Origin: Agarophyton chilense
Lineage: Eukaryota; Rhodophyta; Florideophyceae; Gracilariales; Gracilariaceae
Direction: 5' to 3'
DNA length: 64,000 nucleotides
Assembly: GCA_030374765.1 (NCBI GenBank)
Contig: JARGXX010000084.1
Coordinates: forward strand, 124,001 to 188,000
This document shows positions 56,801-64,000 of the stretch, one piece after another. The position numbers and the translations under genes were made by a program. Numbering within the stretch: the first letter of the stretch is position 1; every line of letters begins with the position of its first letter. A model generated the notes under the pieces. The model was not told where the DNA came from, searched no databases, and was given only the letters and a program-made list of their open reading frames with translations.

Positions 56801-56997
56801 TCATTGAAGTGCAATGGTGGGGGCAGCTTTCCAACTGGTACACGGGCTACCGCTTACACATACGAGCGTCTTATTGTATGGCGTTAAAAACTTACTGCAG
56901 GCTGTATAGAAATGGGGCAGATGACCTTGCACGAAATTTTTGGCCTTTCCCTCTTCGAGTACAAACGAAAGGACTCTTTCGTCAGGTTAATCAATAG
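53839..56997 (+). CDS. Multi-pass class 3 lipase, diacylglycerol-lipase-like
   Basis: 1052 aa from ATG 53839 (the frame upstream has no ATG). Residues 50-400 hold about eight hydrophobic helices, for example VLCLYFASTVALVYIFVKL and AIYLYLILSAHSYRVF. The lipase_3 domain occupies about 640-1040: AFSGTRDVSNW, then the nucleophile elbow GHSLGG (Ser893), CTTFGCPRLGNEAF, and ASDPIPKVPF with the catalytic Asp; a C-terminal His (YRLHI) may complete the triad. Animal DAGL has four helices before the same domain, releasing 2-acylglycerol from diacylglycerol; here the membrane part is twice as large. An acidic 120-residue insert lies between GTRD and the elbow. Substrate is inferred. Single exon. Confidence 0.86.
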   Translation: MDNASSSLPSYFRFGPAPSSPFFTAEPDDPASSVPSVDVRSAKTRLEVLKGWEVNFSVLCLYFASTVALVYIFVKLRVTAAEWHDSHVITSLNPVEAGVRMLLQAASVALPLFYLTSLCVAPIVTDEQIWTCIVLSVALLVSNPLTRISSLTSRGTDATYVVNHGLRYAQRLFLPLDFFSEDPTARLIIGDSVYTAAIYLYLILSAHSYRVFDVKSLHTLRFYAPKVALALFFFTFKLVAGFKAGVSLGLVPYSRLITWFILYRAERHSLRVTIPVLVTTVLDTAFAFWLVSEVARTAEFLATVPYVENRAKQLGFRCFVFQTLAFCCNMIGLSLLVTYMLPTTYIYAAYDHSPANFLQLEPPVARLGLAFVYFTWTLVVAYVNLPPDPIIPFARRITFRILYQFRNSRVAAWLGLADIVTAEEPQDVDEAVDNQVEIRAGKGTIPLRYRHREMFDHILLSPEAAQPLSPLVLNPHPTSCPPCCDLRKYRSLDEDFEEIPELTCDPLPSWTSSTAQPIDIIRTTTRHSRPSRNNRPLSPELLTPGPLRLRLRKNLFVMETQILLANATYLSYIPGNSNEERKQAEPHIALQHISSVSTGLEQLGRKADASSHSRRVHNKPQPSYDDGTKFLVDPYEMADRYGYRIHKHFCDEGLNTHAIILVNSTRVVVAFSGTRDVSNWSLNANVKRVVLDDKLGKFEYELTDDEAEEETENVGDELSFSGLGYRGLDFNFDFGDIAQDEKGPLRKTKSEVALDYEAEESVSRSNLRGFEHQRSSNYGAIPTNGEANTSESVQAIRSSASIRVSRTTHGVSVVASTLARELLTFGQAKVHEGFINAYMSLRKQIMGSLIELYKGKQCTQTETAHNTFERAPEESRDRAGIAKSLPLFFCGHSLGGALATFASYEAARYYKRIGLNRRQDVSCTTFGCPRLGNEAFKARYEGLVETHWRFEIASDPIPKVPFWILNYVPVGVQVLMDQSGMLLIDPSFIEVQWWGQLSNWYTGYRLHIRASYCMALKTYCRLYRNGADDLARNFWPFPLRVQTKGLFRQVNQ

Positions 56998-57596
56998 GTT
57001 TACCATACTCGACTATTAACCTGTTTAACTTCTAGTAGCTCCTGAATGTGTAATATATATATAAAACGAACGGTTATGTTTAGTGTATCCTCTCTTGAAC
57101 TTCTTGGCCTCTAAGAGTTCTGACATTGCACCATGATCTGCGGTAACGTCCAGGTCAAGAAAGGCGAGTACAACAGTTCATGATATTGCATACTTCGATG
57201 CATCAAAGAAGTGTTAATATCTCGTTCATTATCGTTTCACATCGGTGCGAGATAGGTTTCTCAGGGAGATAGCCTTGCAAGAGAATATTCCAAGATCCGA
57301 AGGCGATAATGAAGAAAGGGTGGAAATATATGTGGTTACTCTGTGCAATACACGACGATGGGGTGGTTCTTGTGGCCTTGACCGAAGGAAGGTGATCCAC
57401 CCAATCCCGTCAAAAGGTGCTTTCATCAAGCTCAGTGGTCAGCAAGTATCTACAAGATCGTGACCGAAACATAAACACAATACGGCGTGATTCACATAGG
57501 GTAATCATTCGATCAGGGACAACGACGGAATCGGTCTTCAGAAAAACGTCACATACAAAAAAGAAAAGAACCGAGTGACTGCGTCAATGGTAGCAG
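56998..57596. other. Convergent 3' flank region
   Basis: About 600 bp between the stops of the lipase and RING genes. AT-rich near 57050. No gene seen. Confidence 0.5.
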
Positions 57597-59009
57597 TTAT
57601 GATTCATTGGAACTGGCAAACCAGTTCCACACAATGAAATTTGAAAGTGAAAGACCCTGACCATGATGATTGCCCCGATCACGTAAGCCACGCAAGGAAA
57701 ATGTTCGACCCACCCCATGATGATGTCTAGAATTATTATTGTTGGCGCGGCTAGAGTTTGACGAAGAATGAGATGATGGCGGAACACCAATTCCATTGTT
57801 TGCAATTACAAGACTGGCCGCGGCATGATCGGCCAGAGTGCCGGCAGCCTCATGATCTGCAAGGTTGCGGGCCTCTTCAAGAGCAATGGAGTTGGCAAGC
57901 TCCTCATCACGCGCTATCCTTCCCATAGTCACAATATCCTTTGCCAAAGAACGGAAGCTGACTGAAAAATTATCATCAGTAGAGCAGAAGTAGTGCGCCT
58001 TGGGTCGAAGGTCGGGCGGGGAAATGGCACTGATGGCACTTTTGACATCAATGGTGGCGGGGTCGCCTTCCAAACCATCGTTGGTGAGACAAGCCCACAC
58101 TCTGGGTTTTTGAAAGTTGTTGCGTAGAATTTTGTCCCAATTCAAGATGAGATCAAAGGTAGAATTGATATGTGAGGAACAGCAGAGCACAAGCACATCT
58201 GGCTTTAGAACACGGACGTCATCCAATATCATTCTTCGCGATGTGAGACTGGTCCTTCTGAGCACAGTGAGACGCACGTTCATGCCACCAATAAATGCGT
58301 TGGGTGAAAAATCGGTTCCATCACTAAACAAATCCTCGAGCGGAAGAGGTTCACTCGGAGCGCCAGGAGCGGGATACTTGGTCATCAACTTGGTGACAAG
58401 CGTCTTCTTGCCGACTTTTTCGGGGCCTAGAAAGACCACTTGCAGCGTATCTTCCAAAACCTTGGATTCGCGCTGCCTTCTCTCCGCAATAATATCTCTG
58501 ACGGCTTTGATGACATCATCACAGCCGGGTTGGCGAATAATGACCTTTCTGGCTCTTGCGCGACATGTTGGGCAACGCCTCTTGACCAAGCGACTGACGC
58601 AAACGTCACACAAGTTGGCATGGCCACAGGGGTCCAATTTGACATTGGTAGGGCGCTCAAAGCACACGACGCAGCTAGAATCCGAGTCTAACAAAGCGGT
58701 TTCAGATTGCTTGTGTTTTGGGGAAGCCGGGGCGGAGTGGTCGTCGCTGTCAGACAGCGGGGAGGGTTGCTCGGACAAGTGTGGGGAGAGCGGGGGGGTT
58801 GCGGAGAGATTTGAGGGAGAGAGTGGGGGTGAGAGATCATGGGTGGCAGTGGTGGTAGTGAGTTCCACGAGGGATGTGGCGACCGGGTGGACGACGGGAG
58901 TGGGTAGTTGAGGTTGATGTTGGTGTTGCGGTCGTTGTTGATCTGGGATTACGTGTTGAGGGAGCGTCTGCTGCGGGTCTTGTTGTACATTGTGGATGTC
59001 GGAGTCCAT
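57597..59009 (-). CDS. RING-finger protein with a Ras-like GTPase domain
   Basis: 470 aa. Residues 1-110 are low-complexity Gln/Pro/Ser/Thr. Residues 113-149 form a perfect C3HC4 RING (C-x2-C-x11-C-x-H-x3-C-x2-C-x8-C-x2-C), so an E3 ubiquitin ligase is likely. After a short helix, 187-375 resemble a Ras-like GTPase: VVFLGPEKVGKKTL is the P-loop, DVLVLCCSSH the central strand, and VWACLTNDG takes the place of NKxD. The P-loop Ser/Thr after GK is Lys and the G4 motif is not canonical, so nucleotide binding is doubtful. The tail has a Ser/Asn/His run. TRIM23 (RING plus ARF) is the nearest known idea. Single exon. The leader is strongly CT-rich. Confidence 0.8.
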   Translation of the reverse strand: MDSDIHNVQQDPQQTLPQHVIPDQQRPQHQHQPQLPTPVVHPVATSLVELTTTTATHDLSPPLSPSNLSATPPLSPHLSEQPSPLSDSDDHSAPASPKHKQSETALLDSDSSCVVCFERPTNVKLDPCGHANLCDVCVSRLVKRRCPTCRARARKVIIRQPGCDDVIKAVRDIIAERRQRESKVLEDTLQVVFLGPEKVGKKTLVTKLMTKYPAPGAPSEPLPLEDLFSDGTDFSPNAFIGGMNVRLTVLRRTSLTSRRMILDDVRVLKPDVLVLCCSSHINSTFDLILNWDKILRNNFQKPRVWACLTNDGLEGDPATIDVKSAISAISPPDLRPKAHYFCSTDDNFSVSFRSLAKDIVTMGRIARDEELANSIALEEARNLADHEAAGTLADHAAASLVIANNGIGVPPSSHSSSNSSRANNNNSRHHHGVGRTFSLRGLRDRGNHHGQGLSLSNFIVWNWFASSNES

Positions 59010-59590
59010 TTGTGGGTGTGGATGGATTTAATGGGCAACACGAGGGAGCGGGTTGAATGGGTAAGGAGTGTGACAGAGAGCGAGAAAGTTGTTTGGCAAA
59101 ACACGGAGTGGGGAGCAGCAAGTGGGGTTTGGGGTTTAAGGGGTTGAGGGAATACGGGGGGAGTGGGAGCGGGGAAACGGTGGGCGAGGGGGGAAGTTGG
59201 GGAGTGGAGAGCGTGTAAGGCGGGAGAGGGGGAAAACAGAGCGGGAAAGAAGCGAAGAGAAGGTGGACACGGGATGCAGGGGTGTTGTGGTGGGAAGTGC
59301 AGAGAAAAAAAAAGGGCGGATGATGGTGGAAGAGTCGAAGAGCGCGCGGGGTGCGCAAGGCAAGACCAACAAGGGCGGGCGGGGGCGAGCACGTCTTCAA
59401 GCGCGGGCCGTGCGAGCGACAGCTTGCGCAAACTGGAGCCGCCCCCGGAGGAGTGCACTGGTGCTATCGTTCGTAAGTACAAATGGAGCGCGGCGAGGTA
59501 CGAAAGCACACGCCGTGCGCGCAGTCGCGCGTGCAAGGCGGCAGCTCGCAGACAAACGCACGACATCAAGATTCGTTTGATTTTTTATGC

Positions 59591-59598
59591 CTTTTTTT

Positions 59599-59630
<32 letters not shown>

Positions 59631-59640
59631 TTTCTTTCTA
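59591..59640. repeat. T-run and (TTTTTC)n microsatellite
   Basis: Eighteen T followed by about five TTTTTC units, ending TTTCTA. Confidence 0.92.
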
Positions 59641-60310
59641 AATTCTTGCTTTTTGGCACGCGCGCGTGCGTCCATTGGCTCGTGGCGTGCGCCAAGTACG
59701 CTACGCGTCGCTGTGAGTGGTCGGCTGCTTGTTACGGCGCTGCTGTGCGCTGACATGTGTGCAGCGCACACACAACTTTTTAAAAAATAAAAAATAAAAA
59801 GTTTTGCATTTTATTATCTACTAGATATATCTACGCAGCGCGCGCGTGCGCGTGTCACTGTCGCGTAACGGGCGGTTTTTTTTGGGTGCGCTGGCTCTGG
59901 CGCACGTCCCCACAAGGCGCGCAGCGCGGCACGGTAAAGGTTTTACTGCCAACGGGACGTGGCCTCGAACGTGGCGTCGCGTGCTGCGGCTCGCAGCCGC
60001 TACTCGCAGTTGCTGCGCGGCGGCGCGACGTCTCGCCTGCGCCACACCGCACGTAGCGTGGCCGACGGCGGCGAGATGCAAGCGCGCGCGCACGCGCAAA
60101 CGCAAGCGCCAGCGAGGTTGCACGCGTGCTGCGTAAGCTGCTCAAAGCATGTGGAAGCTTCACGCACGGCGTACATGAACTTTACATGGTCGCTGTCGGG
60201 GCGCTCGGGCCATGCACGTTGTCACTGCCTGCGGAGAAACGCCGTGACGACGTCAGCGTCCACCCATGCACGTGCAAAGTACGCCACGCACTGCGTGTGA
60301 ACAAGTTGTA

Positions 60311-60406
60311 CACGTGGTCGCGTCGGTCGCGTGCGCCACACGCCCACGTGCACGATATGGACAGGTGCACGTCGTGCCCTCGTGTGCTTCGTGGATTGTT
60401 GGACAC
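60311..60406. repeat. CACGTG-containing block, first copy
   Basis: Starts CACGTGGTCGCGTC and is repeated with few changes at 60437-60532 (offset 126 bp). Contains CACGTG at 60311, 60345 and 60404, the last at the block edge. Confidence 0.85.
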
Positions 60407-60436
60407 GTGTGTATGCGTGCAGCTGTGGTTAGTTAA

Positions 60437-60532
60437 CACGTGGTCGCGTCAGTCGCGTGCGCCACACGCCCACGTGCACGATTCGGACAGGTGCACGTGC
60501 TGCACGCGTGTGTTTGGTGGACTGCTTGACAG
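60437..60532. repeat. CACGTG-containing block, second copy
   Basis: About 95-bp near-copy of 60311-60406, with CACGTG at 60437, 60471 and 60494. The 60-bp core differs in only a few bases. Confidence 0.85.
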
Positions 60533-61396
60533 GTGAGTGCACGTAATACTGGTGGACACATGGACGAGATGTCCACGACGACAGGCCACAGGGACACTAC
60601 ACAAGCTAGTACTGTAAGTGTGTTCTTTTTTTACGTTTGGCGCTCACAAGATGTCTCCTCGTCGGACGCACACAGTTGAGGTCGCGCATCAAAAGTGGCG
60701 TCGTTCGCGCAGGCGCGCCGAAGTATTAGGTTTCGACACCAGTGGCAGCCCGCCGCTCATACGCGCCGCGCGCTCTGGCCACAGCCCCGCGGCTTGGCGT
60801 CGGCAAGCTTGCGGTCACCGGCGCGCCGCATACATGCCCAAAGTGCTTCATACACACCCCCGTCGCTCATCGTAACCGCCGCCTCGCATTTCGGCGCAAT
60901 TAGCGGGGCTTGTGGCGGCGAACGCGGTAGGGCTGGTGGCTTGCTTGGCGTTGTCGTCTCTGTCGCTGTTGCCGCGCGCTCGAGAGTATGGCCCCATGGG
61001 CGCTGCCAATGGATGAGCTTTGAGGGCGGTGCGAGATGTACCGCTAACTTGCCGCTACAAGCGTTCAAGTACTGGTACACACTGCACTGTGCTGTTTCGC
61101 CAAAACCACACGCGCGCGCTATCGTTTGTGCGATGCCCACCTACACTACTAGTTTGGTGTTTAGCGCGTCGTTCATCGCACTGCGCCGTCGCTGTTTCAC
61201 TGGCGGACAACAACCTCCTTCATCAGCATCACCCTTCTTCCTTTCTCTTCGTCGCTTCTTCCACAGAGTGCGCTTCGCCTATACTTCCACGCCTCGTGTT
61301 GAAAGTGGCGAGTCACGCAACCAGTCACATCGAGCCATCGTTTTGCACAAGTTGCCAACCACGCGTTGATGTTTCGTTTCACCCGAGCTCTATAAC

Positions 61397-61413
61397 AAAA
61401 AAAAAAAAAAAAA
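61397..61413. repeat. Poly-A run
   Basis: Seventeen A, followed by C-rich sequence. Confidence 0.9.
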
Positions 61414-61558
61414 GGCAGGCAGCTTTCCTTCCCTCCCCCCCACCCCCTCACGACGCGTCCCCAAACGCCACCCACCACCTTTTGCTTCGGTCGACTTGAG
61501 ATAGAAAGTTGAGGAGCACTCGCGACGTGACAAGGACTTTGTTCCCATCGGCAACCAA

Positions 61559-61577
61559 CCCCCCCTCCCCCCCCCCC
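61559..61577. repeat. C-run
   Basis: Interrupted C-run (one T), followed by TTCTCCCC. Another C-run of 14 lies at 62493-62506. On the minus strand these are G-runs. Confidence 0.85.
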
Positions 61578-62682
61578 TTCTCCCCTGCCTTGCACGCACG
61601 CGAGAGCGTTCACCAACCGAGTCAAAAGTCCGATTCTGCGCGTGCATATGACAGCGCAAGAGTCATGCTGAGAACGCGCGCGCTCGCGCGCCAAGAAGAC
61701 GCGAGAGACAATCGCCGTCAACGGCTTGACGCCGGCCTAGGTGGACGCCGCATCGTTCCCGACCGGCGTCGTTTGGGGCTGCGCAGTGTGCCGTGGTGAC
61801 GGCAAGCGCTAAGCAGTACCTTCGTAAAGTGGAGCTACGGCCGCGCCTTTTTTGCAGCAATGCGCAAAGTGTTTATTGCACGTCGGTTTACACCACATGC
61901 CCGAAACAGCGCGAGCAAGTGGCACAAATAGATGTGACACGCACGCGTCACGCACATGCCACTCCCCTAAACCGCACCACATCGGCATCGTCTCGAAGAG
62001 CAAAAAATGCTGCAGCAACAGCCCCCCAAAAAAGCATTGCACTGAGCACTGTAATTCAGCAACCAAACGCAAACGTCGGGGATAGCTCCCCTGTCTCGTA
62101 AACACATGCCGCGCGACGCACCGCAATGCGCGTCGTTTGGTCGTTTCTCGTACGCGCAGCGAGCGCATGCGCAGTCACACGCGCCCACACGCGCCACACG
62201 CGCCGCGTGCTTTTAAAGACATGTGCCTTACAAACCACCAGTTCAGCGTGCGCGGTGCCACGCCCAATCGCGTAGCCGCACGCTCACCGCTCCGCGCGAG
62301 CGCCGCCGAATCACCTGCTGCAATCAACCGCTTCGCCCCAAAGCTGCTGCCGAGACATGTCCTCCCACGCATCCGGCTGCACACCCCCCCGCAATCACAT
62401 AACATACCATTCCGAGCGCGACCTCACACCCCAACCGAAAAAAATTGGTCTTCCTCCCCACCCCTCCGTTTCTTGTTTTATCCCAACCACCACCCCCCCC
62501 CCCCCCTCTTCCCAAGTCCCGTCGACCACGAATCTATTCCCACCTCTTCCTCTCACCCCCGCCCACTCATCCACTCCCAACACCGTCTTTCGCCGTTTCT
62601 CACCTCGCCCCACCCTCCCACCCACAATTTCTTCCCAAGTTTTTTCCCTTCTCCCACTATTTCTTTCTTCCCCCGTCCCATC

Positions 62683-64000
62683 ATGCAGCATCAGTCTGCT
62701 TGGGTCGTCACCGAGCCCGAGCCCGCTCCCATTTTCCCCTCTTTTGATGCCGCCACACTTGTTCCACCCCCTCTCCATCACCACCATCACTTCAATGACA
62801 TACCTAGCCCCACCACTACTATTGTCACCGCCTCATCCCCAATCTCCTCCCCTCCCCGTCGCTCTGTCCACACCGCAGAACAGTTGTGGCAGTTGCAACA
62901 GCTGCTCAGTCCCAGCCCTTCACCAACTGTGCGCACCAAGCCAGTTGATGCCTTGGGTCCATCATGCCTCATTGCTCTGTACTTCACCACTCTCACCCGA
63001 ACCTTATTGAGGAACCGAGCCGTCCCTATTCGCGCACGCCTCTCCTTCCTGTCTCCGCAGCTGCACTACAAGTTCACCCAGCTCATCAACGGGAAATGGA
63101 AAAACGTCCCCACTGTCCAGTTGCCCTACGCGTCCCTGTGCCAGGCCGGCAACTGGTTAACGGCCCGCATCGGCTTGCAGCACCCCAATTTTAAGAACGC
63201 AAAGGACACCCTCCAATCCACCTTGACCCACGCTTGGCAGACCCGCAACTGGATGTGTGTCGTTAATTTGTTAGGGGAAGGAGATCCGGCCATGGCCGAC
63301 TTGCTTGAGTGTGATGCCATCGCCGGTAAACCGCTCGCCACTCCTCCTCAGTTCCTGGACCGTCTCAACTGTCACAAAGGCGCCCCAGATATCCGTTGCG
63401 ATGTTGATGGAGCCCTCTTGGCCCGTCAAGCGCTCAATGACGTTTTGGAAATGCTGGGATACAAGGCCGCGTCTGTTAGTGCGGGCATGTTTCGCCGCGT
63501 CGTATCCCCGGCCTGGAAGCAGCGTTGTGCCTATGCTGCTTCCCACTCCCGTCCAAATTGTTGCCCCTTCTATGAGGGAGGCTACTTCAAGAAACTCATG
63601 TCGCATTCACAACTGTATGGCGATTCGGCCGCCTTTTCTGTTCAAGAGGTTCTTGAGGGGCTTGATGAGGTGATCAAGCTATGGAACAACCCTGGTGGAA
63701 TGTGTGTTCGTGAGGCTAAATGTGCGGCTGGTCTTCGTTACAACGTCGATAAGAGTTTTCAGTCTGGAGTCAGGAGCTACGTGAAGGCACGATTTCTCAG
63801 AGAGGCTCCATCTGCCATTGATCACTTGCGTGTGCAGGAACAGCATACCTACCAGAGTGTCAAGAATTTACTGCGAATCAAACGCGCAAAGCATTTTAGG
63901 TGCCGAGAACAGTTGGACATGATCGAAGCGACAGTGGACGATATTGTTCCTCGTTTCACTGCCACTTTAGGTGCCACAATGCAACCATCGGACTTGGACT
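62683..64000 (+). CDS. Unidentified gene, open to the right window edge
   Basis: From ATG 62683 one frame stays open for at least 439 codons with no stop before the window ends. The first 90 residues are Pro/Ser/His-rich with a run of five His among Leu/Pro (PPPLHHHHHFND). After about residue 90 the sequence becomes globular and Cys-containing, for example YKFTQLINGKWKNVPTVQLP, NWLTARIGLQHPNFKNAK and WNNPGGMCVREAKCAAGLRY. I recognise no family. The upstream 200 bp is almost pure pyrimidine on the sense strand. It is divergent from the RING gene across the 3.7-kb spacer. The absence of lesions and the composition say host gene, but a transposon-encoded protein cannot be ruled out. Confidence 0.72.
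   Translation, partial: MQHQSAWVVTEPEPAPIFPSFDAATLVPPPLHHHHHFNDIPSPTTTIVTASSPISSPPRRSVHTAEQLWQLQQLLSPSPSPTVRTKPVDALGPSCLIALYFTTLTRTLLRNRAVPIRARLSFLSPQLHYKFTQLINGKWKNVPTVQLPYASLCQAGNWLTARIGLQHPNFKNAKDTLQSTLTHAWQTRNWMCVVNLLGEGDPAMADLLECDAIAGKPLATPPQFLDRLNCHKGAPDIRCDVDGALLARQALNDVLEMLGYKAASVSAGMFRRVVSPAWKQRCAYAASHSRPNCCPFYEGGYFKKLMSHSQLYGDSAAFSVQEVLEGLDEVIKLWNNPGGMCVREAKCAAGLRYNVDKSFQSGVRSYVKARFLREAPSAIDHLRVQEQHTYQSVKNLLRIKRAKHFRCREQLDMIEATVDDIVPRFTATLGATMQPSDLD

Larger units (their letters stand above)
59010..62682. other. 3.7-kb gene-free, CpG-rich spacer between divergent genes
   Basis: No ORF with a domain. CpG is dense and many words such as GCGCGC and CACGTG recur. It contains the repeats listed below and pyrimidine-rich leaders at both ends (CT-rich in sense of each gene). 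This could be an extended promoter, a replication or centromere-related site, or unannotated non-coding RNA; I see nothing decisive. Confidence 0.5.

Noticed and set aside
58117..58911. 264-codon ORF on the plus strand
   Set aside because: It is the antisense shadow of the RING gene.
60126..61369. Several 130-220-codon ORFs in the CpG-rich spacer
   Set aside because: High GC content makes stops rare; sequences are Arg/Ala/His-rich in all frames without domain or conservation between frames.

Overview
The window is nuclear DNA from an intron-poor eukaryote. Evidence: a Golgi GRASP gene that makes sense only as three exons joined across two short GT-AG introns, a phosphoglycerate kinase with a probable 5'-UTR intron, a FANCD2-like protein, a multi-pass class 3 lipase and a RING protein, mixed with eukaryotic transposons (Ty3/gypsy chromovirus, PiggyBac, PIF/Harbinger, pogo, Tc1, CACTA-like). 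A DnaJ-type zinc-finger protein with a transit-peptide-like N-terminus hints at a plastid. A compact red alga is my best guess, but that is inference.

Layout. 1-9.9 kb is a host island: the edge of a gene leaving the left side, GRASP (+), FANCD2-like (-), a CACTCACTCACA microsatellite, about 2 kb without a convincing gene, and PGK (-). 10.1-48.4 kb is a transposon graveyard: a pogo-type element with terminal inverted repeats, a second decayed pogo transposase, a CACTA/Tnp2-like pseudogene, an unrecognised decayed ORF, one 8.6-kb chromovirus (19549-28180) whose 5-bp target duplication is still visible, several unknown decayed ORFs, a Tc1 transposase, a large DDE transposase ORF carrying a solo LTR of the same chromovirus family, a PiggyBac-like transposase, and a two-gene PIF/Harbinger element whose Myb-like partner ORF is open. 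49.2-59.0 kb is a second host island: HEAT/ARM-like protein (+), DnaJ zinc finger (-), diacylglycerol-lipase-like protein (+), RING/GTPase-like protein (-). 59.0-62.7 kb is a gene-free, CpG- and C-run-rich stretch with a duplicated CACGTG-dense block. At 62683 an unrecognised gene (+) starts and stays open to the window edge.

How it fits together. The host genes are housekeeping functions with no operon-like link; they lie in divergent or convergent pairs with short spacers. Most element ORFs are broken by in-frame stops with few or no frameshifts. At sites where two related copies can be compared inside the window, the changes mostly fit C-to-T (or G-to-A) transitions, suggesting cytosine deamination or a RIP-like process. 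The least-described items are the degenerate antisense ORF inside the chromovirus, the RING protein fused to a Ras-like domain with an imperfect P-loop, and the seven CACGTG sites within 231 bp.
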